64,000 nt of DNA from UBA1952 sp965246855 (GTDB lineage Bacteria; Bacteroidota; Bacteroidia; Chitinophagales; Chitinophagaceae). How positions within the stretch are numbered: the stretch's first letter is position 1; each line of letters starts with the position of its first letter. The notes below the pieces were generated by a model. The model had not been told where the DNA came from. It was given only the letters and a program-made list of their open reading frames with translations, and ran no database searches. The stretch is from positions 124,001-188,000 of the forward strand of contig CBDFFP010000006.1 in NCBI GenBank assembly GCA_965246855.1, in the 5' to 3' direction. The position numbers were made by a program, and so were the translations under genes. Positions 7,537 through 15,878 of the stretch are shown one piece after another.

Positions 7537-8874
7537 ATGTCCCGAAATCTTCAAACTGCTCATGTTCTTTTATCGCAGTTGCAATCGGTGCAACCTCTGA
7601 AAGCCGAAGACCAACAGCGACTAGACAAAAAATTCCGACTCGAATTCAGCTACAACTCCAATCATCTGGAAGGGAACACGCTGACATATTCTGAAACAAA
7701 ACTGTTACTTCTTTTTGGAGAAACACTCGGTAACCATACCAAGCGGGAACTGGACGAGATGGAAGCCCATGATGTGGCTTGGCGACTCGTAGAAGAATGG
7801 GCCAATAATGAAGAACACGAACTTTCCGAAAGAGATATCCGAAGTCTGAATGAGATTATTCTGGTAAAGCCTTTCTGGAAAGATTCCCAAACCCCGGACG
7901 GCCAATCCACGCGCCGTTTGATAAAAGTAGGTTCCTACAAAGAGCAACCCAATTCCGTGCTTCTGCAAAACGGCGAGGCATTTCACTACACTTCTCCGAC
8001 AGACACGCCGATGAAAATGGGAGATTTAATCGCTTGGTATCGCAGTGAAGAAGCGGGGGAATTGCACCCGGTGGAGCGCGCGGCGTTGCTGCATTACCGC
8101 TTCGTGCGCATTCATCCTTTTGACGACGGCAATGGGCGTATTTCGCGGCTGCTGATGAACTACGCGCTGCTGAAAAGCGGCTATCCGCCGGTGATTATCA
8201 AAACCGAAGGGAAGCAGGATTATCTGCGTGCTTTGCACCGCGCCGATGTGGGCGAGTTGGACGCTTTTGTGGATTACGTGGCCGGACAGGCGATTTGGTC
8301 TTTGGAACTTTCCCTTAAAGCCGCAAAAGGAGAAAGCGTGGATGAGCCAAGCGATTTTGAGAAGCGCGTGGCAAGGTTGAAAAAGCAACAAAATGCGCCG
8401 GAAGCAGTGGTGATGAAATATGGGGAAGAGGCTTTACAGATTGTGCTGGAGAATCTCAAGATTTTATTTCGTCGGTGGGAAGAAAAAATGAATACGGTTG
8501 ATCCGTTCGTGCTTTCAAGGAGAATGGTTCTGGATTGCAACTACAATAGCATCTTGGAAGCCCGAAATGCGGCAGATTTGATAGACACTTTTCTAGGTGA
8601 TGGAGAAGCAAAAAAGATTAGGGACGATTGGGAGCCATTGCCTAAAAATCTGGATTTTGCAGTCATGGTTCAGATGAAGAAGGAGCATGACGCAGTAAAT
8701 GCAGCCCATTTATTCCTTGACTTCTCAGACAACTCTTACGAGATAGAAGTATGCGACAAGCTTTTTAAACGCTTCTATTACGGCCTGGAAAATGGCCCTT
8801 CTGAAAAGGAAGTATTAGAAATTGTAGAACAGCTTTCCAATTTCATGCTGACGCAGCTTGAAGAGCATCTGTAG
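7537..8874 (+). CDS. Fic-domain AMPylase-like protein with N-terminal inhibitory motif
   Basis: 445-residue Fic/DOC family protein. The catalytic loop HPFDDGNGR is at residues 193-201, so the catalytic His and the phosphate-binding and metal-binding residues are intact, and AMP (or other NMP) transfer to a target hydroxyl is predicted. Near the N terminus, SNHLEG (41-46) fits the class II inhibitory helix motif (S/T)xxxE(G/N), whose Glu blocks productive ATP binding. Auto-inhibition is therefore expected. The N-terminal region with AHDVAWRLVE and the long helical C-terminal part (residues 250-445, no recognised DNA-binding motif) resemble other stand-alone bacterial Fic proteins. No antitoxin-like partner is adjacent. 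The downstream gene is scpB, 25 nt away but with its own promoter box. Confidence 0.9.
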   Translation: MSRNLQTAHVLLSQLQSVQPLKAEDQQRLDKKFRLEFSYNSNHLEGNTLTYSETKLLLLFGETLGNHTKRELDEMEAHDVAWRLVEEWANNEEHELSERDIRSLNEIILVKPFWKDSQTPDGQSTRRLIKVGSYKEQPNSVLLQNGEAFHYTSPTDTPMKMGDLIAWYRSEEAGELHPVERAALLHYRFVRIHPFDDGNGRISRLLMNYALLKSGYPPVIIKTEGKQDYLRALHRADVGELDAFVDYVAGQAIWSLELSLKAAKGESVDEPSDFEKRVARLKKQQNAPEAVVMKYGEEALQIVLENLKILFRRWEEKMNTVDPFVLSRRMVLDCNYNSILEARNAADLIDTFLGDGEAKKIRDDWEPLPKNLDFAVMVQMKKEHDAVNAAHLFLDFSDNSYEIEVCDKLFKRFYYGLENGPSEKEVLEIVEQLSNFMLTQLEEHL

Positions 8875-8882
8875 AATGACTT

Positions 8883-8891
8883 TACTTTCGC
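8883..8891 (+). promoter_or_regulatory. -7 box 8 nt before the scpB start (TACTTTCGC)
   Basis: TACTTTCG is one base from TAnnTTTG. It ends 8 nt before ATG 8900, so transcription should begin at or within a few bases of the start codon. This supports ATG 8900 over in-frame ATGs at 8858 and 8876. Confidence 0.6.
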
Positions 8892-8899
8892 ACTTCCCC

Positions 8900-9514
8900 A
8901 TGACCGCCGAAAATCCTTTCCAACTTCCGCTGGAAGCCCTGCTCTTTGCCGCTGATAAACCGCTGCCGGTGGAAGAGCTACGCGCGCATTTGAACGCCGT
9001 TCGCGAAGAAGGTACGGAAGACATCAGCACTGAGAAAGTGCAACACCTTCTGGACGTTATTACCGCCAAATATGTATGCGATGATTTTCCCTTCCAGATA
9101 ACCCAAAGCGGTGGCGGTTTCCGGTTTCTGACCAAGCCTGAGTACCACAAAACCATCGTGCAGCTCACGGGCGAAAAGCACCTGAAAAAACTGTCGGCGG
9201 CGGCGATGGAAACGCTTTCCATTGTGGCCTATCGCGGGCCGGTAACAAAAGGCGAAATAGAATTCATTCGCGGCGTGAGTGCAGATTATGCCCTTCAAAA
9301 GCTCTTGGACAAAGAACTGATTCTTATTTCCGGCAGAAAAGAAGATGCGATTGGCAAGCCCCTGCTATATGTTCCTTCGCGATATTTATTAGATTATTTG
9401 GGCATTAATTCCAGTGCTGAACTTCCCCAATTGAAAGACCTCGGCACAATTGAATATGTAGAACCGACGCCTGCCAGTGAAGCAGTACCGGAAAGCGAAA
9501 TGAATCTCCGGTAA
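8900..9514 (+). CDS. scpB: Segregation and condensation protein B
   Basis: 204-residue winged-helix kleisin-interacting protein of the SMC-ScpAB condensin, needed for chromosome condensation and segregation. Matches the family in LEALLFAADKPLPVEEL at the N terminus, FRFLTKPEY, and the highly conserved core LSAAAMETLSIVAYRGPVTK followed by IRGVSADYALQKLLDK, GRKEDAIGKPLLY and SRYLLDYLGI. The start at 8900 was chosen because it gives a normal-length N terminus and sits just behind a promoter box; longer starts would overlap the fic gene. A short Glu/Ser-rich tail follows the second winged helix. scpA is not adjacent. Confidence 0.95.
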   Translation: MTAENPFQLPLEALLFAADKPLPVEELRAHLNAVREEGTEDISTEKVQHLLDVITAKYVCDDFPFQITQSGGGFRFLTKPEYHKTIVQLTGEKHLKKLSAAAMETLSIVAYRGPVTKGEIEFIRGVSADYALQKLLDKELILISGRKEDAIGKPLLYVPSRYLLDYLGINSSAELPQLKDLGTIEYVEPTPASEAVPESEMNLR

Positions 9515-9560
9515 GAACACGCCTTTTGGTGGGGCATTCTTCCATAACATGACCAAACGA

Positions 9561-9594
9561 AAAAAGGATTTGCCTTTTGGAGGCAAATCCTTTT
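9561..9594. terminator. Bidirectional terminator between scpB and the T9SS cargo gene
   Basis: AAAAGGATTTGCC and GGCAAATCCTTTT form a long perfect stem with A-rich and T-rich flanks on both sides. The two flanking genes (stops 9514 plus, 9617 minus) converge on it. Confidence 0.85.
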
Positions 9595-9616
9595 CAAAAA
9601 GAAAGTTCAGCGAATT

Positions 9617-10636
9617 TTAGCGAACAGAGAGTTTCTGCGTACCGGCGAAAGTGCCTTGCGCCACGCGCACGAGATATAATCCCGAAGCCAATGTGGTGTT
9701 GGAAACCGGAAGCATTATGTTTTCGCCTTTGGCAGTTGTGCCGTTTTGCAATGAAACTACGCGGCCAGCAAGATCGGAAACCGTAACGGTGTAAGCGCCG
9801 TTTTCGGGAGCGGTGAAGATTGCTTTCACGTCGTTGGTGGTGCCGTTGCCCAAGAGCGAGAACGGCAGGTTGTTGGAAGCAATATTGCTTACGGCAGACG
9901 GGCCGGTGGTGAAGGTGATGCTCATGTCATCGATGGACAGGCCATCGTCGGAGCCAGTAAGATTTTTGTCTTTCCAGCGCACCCACAACGTAGCGCCGTT
10001 CGGTATGGAGAGACCTGTAAGCGAACCAGTCATAGCGGTTTGGTTGGCAGACAGGTTACCGTCGAGCGCAAAAGCACCTACGGCAACAGCCGAAGTCAGC
10101 ATCATCGAGGGAACATCCATCCAAGCCGCTGCCGCAGTCGTATCGTTCAGGCTGTCCGCTGTCATGCTTACCGCAAACAGCGTGGTGTCTTTATTACTAA
10201 AGGTATCTCCTACGCGCCACTGCTCCATCTTAAGAGTTACCGCAGCCGCCGTAATGGTGGCACCGGTGTTGTTTACAAACTTGGCACCAAAGAGGAGGCA
10301 TTGGTTACAGAGGAAGATGCAATAGAACCGAGCGCACGGTCTGTAGTTGCTGATGTACCGTAACTGTAAACGTTTCCGCCATTGCTGGAACCGTCTCCGG
10401 CCACGATACTTACCGTCAGCAGCAGCACCCGCGCCATTCTCGGTAATGTACCAGCCAGCCGGAAGATTGGTGCTTACGTTGGCAACAGCAGAGGACGTAT
10501 CCAGTGTGTTGAAGTTTTGCATGTACGTGAGACCTGCACCCGCCGTAATGCTGATTTGTCCGCTACCGCTGGAGATTTGCGCCGAAGCGGTTGCCGTCAC
10601 GCCAACAGCAGCAAGAAGTAGAAGTGTGTTCTTCAT
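9617..10636 (-). CDS. Secreted T9SS cargo protein with compensating frameshifts
   Basis: Exported protein with signal peptide MKNTLLLLAAVGVTATASAQ and a C-terminal T9SS type A sorting domain (NGAYTVTVSDLAGRVV, then ASGLYLVRVAQG and QKLSVR). The mature part resembles Bacteroidetes beta-sandwich proteins that have LPAGWYITENG, an ADGKY...GSSN segment and a DDGLSIDDMSITF motif. Between about 10401 and 10291 the annotated frame gives an unlikely Arg/Cys-rich stretch of about 37 residues. The alternative frame gives a family-like AGDGSSNGGNVYSYG and TTDRALGSIASSS. One extra base near 10399-10402 and one missing base near 10289-10292 would explain this. Either the assembly has two indels or the gene carries two compensating mutations. 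It is downstream of the DUF5689 gene but separated by a terminator. Confidence 0.75.
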   Translation of the reverse strand: MKNTLLLLAAVGVTATASAQISSGSGQISITAGAGLTYMQNFNTLDTSSAVANVSTNLPAGWYITENGAGAAADGKYRGRRRFQQWRKRLQLRYISNYRPCARFYCIFLCNQCLLFGAKFVNNTGATITAAAVTLKMEQWRVGDTFSNKDTTLFAVSMTADSLNDTTAAAAWMDVPSMMLTSAVAVGAFALDGNLSANQTAMTGSLTGLSIPNGATLWVRWKDKNLTGSDDGLSIDDMSITFTTGPSAVSNIASNNLPFSLLGNGTTNDVKAIFTAPENGAYTVTVSDLAGRVVSLQNGTTAKGENIMLPVSNTTLASGLYLVRVAQGTFAGTQKLSVR

Positions 10637-10733
10637 AAAAGAAGGGTTTTGAAAAATTTCGGCAAAGGTGCATAAAAAGTTCTTTCTCCAAAACAGCTAC
10701 CGGCGAAATTCACGGTAAGTTCATACACACAAA

Positions 10734-10759
10734 AATGCCCACCGGGGAGGGCGGGCATT
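10734..10759 (-). terminator. Terminator after the DUF5689 lipoprotein gene
   Basis: AATGCCC and GGGCATT pair around a GC-rich loop. On the minus strand the stem is followed by TTTTTGTGTG, 24 nt after the stop codon. Confidence 0.65.
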
Positions 10760-10782
10760 CTGGAAAAGGCTTTAGATTTTTA

Positions 10783-12135
10783 TCAGAGGGAGATGCTCAC
10801 GTCGTCAATCTCCCAAGATGTAGTCTTGTTTGGGTCTCCGCCTTCATAGCGCCAGGCTACCCACACTTTTTTACCAGCGTAGGCACTCAGATTTATATTG
10901 CCGCTGGAGGTGAAGGTGCTGAATGCAGAAGGATTGGATGGGGCTTGAGTATAAGGTGTCTCTACCCACGTGGTAGTTGTTACATCACCGGTGAAGTTGT
11001 CCGTAAGATAGAGCTTCAGCGTAGCACCGTTGTCGAAACCTCTGTTGTTCCGGAAGACGAGGTAAGGAGCACCCTGCGCCGGAAGATCAACACCCGGCGT
11101 CACCAGCCAGGAATCAATAACCGCTACGCCCGTTGTAAAACCAGTCATTACAGCAAAAGGATTGGTGCTGCTGCCGGCGGTGTTCTTCTTCCACTTCAGG
11201 CCACCTGTTACAGCCACATTCGTCCATCCCGGATATACAATTTCACCGTTGAGTGCCAGCGTGAAATCCTGTCCGAAAAGTGGCCCGCAGCGCAGGTTGT
11301 TGAACTTCACATCGCTCGTGTCGCGGATGAGCAGTTGAGGCGTTTTAGAGGAGCCGCTGGTGCTGATGAACACGGTGTAGATACCTGTAATGTCGCCGTT
11401 TCCGGTTGGCATTGTCAGGCTATGAAAATCAGCGTAGTTGCTAGTACGCATCGTAAGCGTCCCCACTGTAGAAGCGCAGGTTTGCAGGTTTCGGTTGGTA
11501 GTTGCCGTTGGGTTCGTATAAGCCACGCCCGTATCCGCGAATTGCAGACCCCGGATGGTGATGAGGCGATTCAGCAGATAGGCATCTGCCTGTGTATAGT
11601 TGCGCACCACATCAAAGTCCACCACAGTGTCTTTCGCCACATTGCCTACATTGCCTTTCACGATATGGTCTGTAATCTCCGTACCGGCCAGTCCTTGCGA
11701 AGCTTTTTTATCGTCTACATCTGCACCCAATACCGGCGTGCCGCCATTGTAGCTCAACATCAACCCTTGCAGCTTCACGTAGATTTTCCGACCCACCGGG
11801 TAATTGGCGTACAGGCGATAGTCGTCCAGATTGACAGCCAGCGCGCCGGTGCTGTCCTGAATCACAATCTGCTTGTAGAAGTTACCCGACTTGTCATTAG
11901 CCGTAACGATACCGGAAAGCGTCAGGTTGCTGTCAATGCGCATCGTGTCGTCGCCCGTTCCGTTGGACGAGTACAAGCCGTTCATTGCAATTAGGCCGCG
12001 GATGCTCATGTTCACCTGCAATTTGGGGTCGTATCCTGTCGTATCAGGCGGCAGGTCATAGGTCTGCTTCACGCAGGAAAAAATCGATACTGTAGCGCCG
12101 AGCAACAGCAGGAGGGGAAGGCGAAAACGTTTCAT
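10783..12135 (-). CDS. DUF5689 domain lipoprotein with C-terminal choice-of-anchor domain
   Basis: 450-residue surface lipoprotein. Signal peptide with lipobox ending at Cys21 (GATVSIFSC). Residues about 45-260 are a DUF5689 region (MSIRGLIAMNGLYSSNG, GIVTANDKSGNFYKQIVIQD, AGTEITDHIVKGNV), whose pattern resembles OB-fold domains. The C-terminal 150 residues (GWTNVAVTGGLKWKK, PYLVFRNNRGFDNG, WVAWRYEGGDPNKTTSWEID) are a choice-of-anchor J / cleaved-adhesin-like jelly roll, often a glycan- or ligand-binding module. It lies 67 nt downstream of the TonB receptor gene and is likely co-transcribed, as a surface partner of that receptor. The ligand is not established; nucleic acid is an inference from the neighbouring secreted nuclease. 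Confidence 0.85.
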   Translation of the reverse strand: MKRFRLPLLLLLGATVSIFSCVKQTYDLPPDTTGYDPKLQVNMSIRGLIAMNGLYSSNGTGDDTMRIDSNLTLSGIVTANDKSGNFYKQIVIQDSTGALAVNLDDYRLYANYPVGRKIYVKLQGLMLSYNGGTPVLGADVDDKKASQGLAGTEITDHIVKGNVGNVAKDTVVDFDVVRNYTQADAYLLNRLITIRGLQFADTGVAYTNPTATTNRNLQTCASTVGTLTMRTSNYADFHSLTMPTGNGDITGIYTVFISTSGSSKTPQLLIRDTSDVKFNNLRCGPLFGQDFTLALNGEIVYPGWTNVAVTGGLKWKKNTAGSSTNPFAVMTGFTTGVAVIDSWLVTPGVDLPAQGAPYLVFRNNRGFDNGATLKLYLTDNFTGDVTTTTWVETPYTQAPSNPSAFSTFTSSGNINLSAYAGKKVWVAWRYEGGDPNKTTSWEIDDVSISL

Positions 12136-12202
12136 GGTCTTTAAAGAAAAAAAGAAGGTAAGTGGCGAAGCGCCGGAGTGTTTTGGGGAAAGGAAAAAGG
12201 TC

Positions 12203-14977
12203 TTAGAATTTCAGGCTGACGTTCACAAAGAAGTTGCGGCCATAGGCATAGAAATACTTAGACGGGAAGCGGTTGATTTGCCCTTGGGCATCAAGGCGCA
12301 GGTTTTCAAAGCCGCTTGTGCGGATGTTCTGGTTATCCAGAATGTTGGAAACGCCTGCGTTTATATACAGGAAAGTGTTGCGAGGCAGCTTCTTAAACGT
12401 CCGGCTCAGGAGAAATGATTTTCCAAAGAAAATGTCCATCGTAAAGGCTGAAGGCAACTTCTCCTGGTTCACCACTGTGTTGTAATCGGCACTACCCGGC
12501 ACAAGACCTGCTACTGCATTTTCGGTACGGCGCGTCGGGGCAATGTCTACATAGCTACGGTCATAATAATTGGTGTTCAGGTTCACATACCAGTACTTCG
12601 GCGAACGGTAGTTAATGCCAAATGTATAAGCACTCTGCGGGCCGGTAGCCAAGTTGTAGTTTTTGATATAAACTTTCTCCGAACCCTGATAACCGCCTTT
12701 TCCACTGGAGTCGATAAAGTTATCCAGATAGGTGTCTACCTGCGGGTTATTGGTATAGAACGCCTGCCCAATAGCTGCGACACCACTTAGCGACAGCGCC
12801 GGAGAAACCTTCCATTCTGCCGCCAGTTCCGTACCTATGAAACGACTGCCCACACCACTCATCACATACTGCACAAACGAGTTGGCACCGCCCGTTTCCA
12901 GAAAGAAGCGCTTCAGAATCGTCTCGTCCTTAATGTCGGTCACGTAGCCCACGGCGCGCAAATTAAGCGAAGGCGCGCGGTGCAGGAAGCCGCCTTCCAT
13001 CGTATACGTCTTCTGCTCCGTTGCTTTCGGGAAAATATAGTTGCGGATGCGCGGTGAAAGGAATGTATTGTCAATCGTCGGCGCGTCGGTCTGGAAGCCC
13101 ACGTTCAGAAACAGATAGTTGCGGCCATTCACTTTATAGGTAGCACCACCGCGCACACCCAGCAGCATGTAGTTCAGAGTCTGACTTTTTCCTTTGGACT
13201 CATTACCAGCACTATACAGTCCGCTGCGCCAAAGCCCTTCGCGGTTAAAGGAATTGAATCCGAAGTTGGCCGCCATAAACAAGTCCAGCTTGTTGAAGGT
13301 CACCTGCCCTTGTCCCCAAGCCCAGGCTTTGTTGAAATTATTGACGTAGTTGTAGAAATACTTGTCGCCTACGTGCACCAACGCAGTTGGGTTGTCTACG
13401 TTGTTGGAAGCAATGTTTACGCCCTGGTTGTTGTTGAAGGTCGCAAACTGGTTCAGATTCCGGTAATAGTCGCCGCCCAGCAAATCCACCATCTGCCGAT
13501 AGCTCTCCGTCCGCTGCTTGATAAAAGAAGCGCCGCCCGTAAGCTTCAGGTAGTCATTCACACTGCGCTGAATAATGGTGTTGAAGACAATCTTATTAAT
13601 GTCGTCCACATCCTCGCCTATCACATATAGCGAGCGCTTCAGCGCGCTTCCCCCTTCACGACTCGCGTTGTTCACCTGAATAAGGCTGTCCCACTGAATC
13701 TGTTGCACTGTATTGAAGCGCGCCTCTGCCGGGTTTTTTCCATCCAGTTGCGCCGTCAGCGGCATGTAGCGGTAATAATCCGGGCGCGGGTCGGGGGCGT
13801 TAAACCAGTCCAGCACCGTGTTGCGCGTCTTGCCTGTCTGGTAGCTTACCGTAGTGAGGATATTAGTTTTATCGTTGGGATTCCATTCGTGTGTAAGCTG
13901 GAACACCGGCTGAAAGCTTTTCGCTACCCGCGAGTTGCGCACTTTTCCGTTCTGATAGCCCCAGTTCGGGTTGTAGAACGGGTCGCCGGTAATGTCCACC
14001 GATTGCTTAAATACCGGAGCTGTCTTGCCGCGGTCTGTCGGTGCACCGAAAGTGGTGAAGCTCAGCAGGTGGCGATCATTGAACTTTTTGCTCACGCTGA
14101 GGTAGTAGCTATAGCTATCGTAAAGCGTGCCTTTCACGTAGCCTTCGTCCGCCCAGCGCCGCGAGCCGGAAACCGAAAGCGCCCAACCGTTTTTCAGCAT
14201 ACCCGTGTTATGCGTCACCATAATGCGGTTGCGATACTGCCGGTTGGCCGCTGAGTAAGTCACGCGCGTCTGGCGGCGCTGACTGGCAGCTGTCGCGTCA
14301 AAAAACACGGTTCCGTTCAGGCCGCCGTACGCATATTCGCTCGGCTGGAGGCCGTAAGAATTGCTGCGTCCGCGAAACACATCATTCAATCCACCCCACT
14401 GGTTCCAATACGCATCATTGGTTTCCACATCATTCATCGGCGCGCCATTCACCAACACCTGCTGGGCATTGCGGTCATAGCCGCGTGGCTGAAAGCGCAT
14501 CTGTCCAAACACAAAAGCCGCTGCGTTCAGGAACGGGTCACGATTGGCAGAAAGCAACCCGCTCACGCTGGCCGTTTTCGCACCGTCATCCCCATCACCG
14601 CCATCGGCTTCTTCCAGCGCAATCGTTGGAATCTGGATAGACTGCATAGACGTCGCCTGATCATTGGGCGTTACGGAAAAATCGTTCAGCACCACCACAT
14701 CTGATGTCACCTGAATGCGAATCGTATCCGCTTTGGTAGAAACGCCACCAATCACCATCGTCTGGTCGCCATAAGGAACCCGCGAAAGTTCAAAATAGCC
14801 GTCCGCGTCGGTGTTGGTAAGCATCCGCAAGTACGGAAGCGAAACCTGCACGTCTGTAGCCGGTGCGCCGGTAACCGTACTCATCACCCGACCTTTCACA
14901 AGCCCGGTTTTCGTCTGGGCCACAACAGCCGTCAGTGGCGCAAGGGCCAGCACTGTCAGGGGTAAATATTTGCGCAT
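12203..14977 (-). CDS. TonB-dependent receptor with carboxypeptidase-regulatory-like domain
   Basis: 924-residue outer-membrane active transporter. Signal peptide MRKYLPLTVLALAPLTAVVAQ, then a CarboxypepD_reg-like beta-sandwich (residues 25-105: GLVKGRVMSTVTGAPATDVQ, DGYFELSRVPYGD). The plug domain follows, with MRFQPRGYDRNAQQVLVNGA and the motif GGLNGTVFFD. The rest is a large beta-barrel ending in an aromatic strand (FFVNVSLKF, terminal Phe), as required for BAM insertion. Between the regulatory domain and the plug there is an acidic linker (EEADGGDGDD). It heads an operon with the DUF5689 lipoprotein. A promoter box stands at 15019-15027. Together with the divergent secreted nuclease this looks like an uptake locus. 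Confidence 0.9.
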   Translation of the reverse strand: MRKYLPLTVLALAPLTAVVAQTKTGLVKGRVMSTVTGAPATDVQVSLPYLRMLTNTDADGYFELSRVPYGDQTMVIGGVSTKADTIRIQVTSDVVVLNDFSVTPNDQATSMQSIQIPTIALEEADGGDGDDGAKTASVSGLLSANRDPFLNAAAFVFGQMRFQPRGYDRNAQQVLVNGAPMNDVETNDAYWNQWGGLNDVFRGRSNSYGLQPSEYAYGGLNGTVFFDATAASQRRQTRVTYSAANRQYRNRIMVTHNTGMLKNGWALSVSGSRRWADEGYVKGTLYDSYSYYLSVSKKFNDRHLLSFTTFGAPTDRGKTAPVFKQSVDITGDPFYNPNWGYQNGKVRNSRVAKSFQPVFQLTHEWNPNDKTNILTTVSYQTGKTRNTVLDWFNAPDPRPDYYRYMPLTAQLDGKNPAEARFNTVQQIQWDSLIQVNNASREGGSALKRSLYVIGEDVDDINKIVFNTIIQRSVNDYLKLTGGASFIKQRTESYRQMVDLLGGDYYRNLNQFATFNNNQGVNIASNNVDNPTALVHVGDKYFYNYVNNFNKAWAWGQGQVTFNKLDLFMAANFGFNSFNREGLWRSGLYSAGNESKGKSQTLNYMLLGVRGGATYKVNGRNYLFLNVGFQTDAPTIDNTFLSPRIRNYIFPKATEQKTYTMEGGFLHRAPSLNLRAVGYVTDIKDETILKRFFLETGGANSFVQYVMSGVGSRFIGTELAAEWKVSPALSLSGVAAIGQAFYTNNPQVDTYLDNFIDSSGKGGYQGSEKVYIKNYNLATGPQSAYTFGINYRSPKYWYVNLNTNYYDRSYVDIAPTRRTENAVAGLVPGSADYNTVVNQEKLPSAFTMDIFFGKSFLLSRTFKKLPRNTFLYINAGVSNILDNQNIRTSGFENLRLDAQGQINRFPSKYFYAYGRNFFVNVSLKF

Positions 14978-15018
14978 AAAAGCGTTTTAGGAAAAAGGAA
15001 TTACTTCTTTAAAAGTGC

Positions 15019-15027
15019 GCAAAAGTA
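15019..15027 (-). promoter_or_regulatory. -7 box (TACTTTTGC) for the TonB receptor operon
   Basis: Minus-strand TACTTTTG matches TAnnTTTG, about 41 nt before ATG 14977. Confidence 0.55.
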
Positions 15028-15225
15028 AGGTTGAGTGGCTAGGTTTCAGGTTTAAGCTATTGTTACCGATAGGGAGAACACGTTCAAAGTTTCCCCGAGA
15101 AAAGGCAGATGCGAGAGGCTGTCGATGGCCTGCAAAACTTCCCCCGACCCGTTGTTTGCGCTTTCTCATCGATACATTGAACTTCTTGCAAAATCCATTT
15201 TAGCGCTGATAAAGCCCTCCTTTTT

Positions 15226-15270
15226 GCAGGAAGTTACTGCCCCGGGAAACACTTTCCTGCGGGGCTTTTT
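15226..15270 (+). terminator. Orphan plus-strand terminator with an alternative pairing
   Basis: GCCCCGGGAAA (15239-15249) pairs with TTTCC and CGGGGC (15253-15265), followed by TTTTT. No plus-strand gene precedes it: the only neighbour is the minus-strand TonB gene. A competing stem is possible between GCAGGAAGT (15226-15234) and ACTTTCCTGC (15251-15260), as in attenuators. An unrecognised small RNA or leader may end here. The 62-codon plus-strand open frame at 15015-15203 does not look like a protein. Confidence 0.55.
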
Positions 15271-15403
15271 ATTTTGGTAAGAAGCGGGGACGGACATAAT
15301 CTTTTGTCACCCCGAAGGGGCCTTGCCAGACGCGGTATATTGTGTTTCAACGCGCGCAAGCCGACAAGACCTTGTTTGAACTTTTATATTCCCGCAAAAC
15401 GGT

Positions 15404-15739
15404 CCCCGACTCCTCATTTATACTTTCCCAATGATACAATTTAACCCCCGACCCCTCGGGCGCACTTTCGTACCCCTACAATTTGGCCCCCGACCCCTCG
15501 GGGGTGTCATTGTAGGGGTACAATACCTTCCCCGACCCCTCGGTGGAACTTTTGTACTCATACAGCGGTGTCCCCGACCCCTCGAGAGCCAAATTGTAGA
15601 AGTACAATACCGTCCCCGACCCCTCGTTTGCGTTTTTTCTGTCTTGCAACAGGGGCGTTTATGCTCTTTTGCCCCCTCCCCTTGGAGGGGACACCGCCGC
15701 CGACCCCTCCGGGGCACTTTCCCCAAAGATGTTTTAAGA
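15404..15739. repeat. Array A: 42-bp (2 x 21) tandem repeat
   Basis: CCCCGAC boxes start at 15404, 15446, 15488, 15530, 15572 and 15614, exactly 42 bp apart. The unit at 15656 is degenerate and 15698 is back in register. Five of the six are CCCCGACCCCTCG. The alternate 21-bp half-units (15425, 15467, 15509, 15551, 15593) carry a dyad, clearest as ATTGTAGGGGTACAAT (15509-15524) and ATTGTAGAAGTACAAT (15593-15608). The other half-units have decayed versions. The array fills the divergent region between the TonB receptor and nuclease genes. Confidence 0.9.
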
Positions 15740-15878
15740 AATAGCCGTAAGCAACAGGAGAAATGTTTTAGAGGAAGGATGCAATAATTCCCTTTCCTTC
15801 CCGTGTTAATTCTCCATGTTCTTTCTACAGAATAGAAGCAGACTTCCCGAATTTCGCGGCACTTTATAACTCCATCCC

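Noticed and set aside
15015..15203. 62-codon plus-strand gene before the orphan terminator
   Set aside because: Composition is random, and it overlaps the TonB promoter region in antisense. A non-coding RNA is as likely.
15404..15740. CRISPR array at 15.4 kb
   Set aside because: The constant part is only 13 nt, the intervening parts are similar to each other and not unique, and there are no cas genes in the window.
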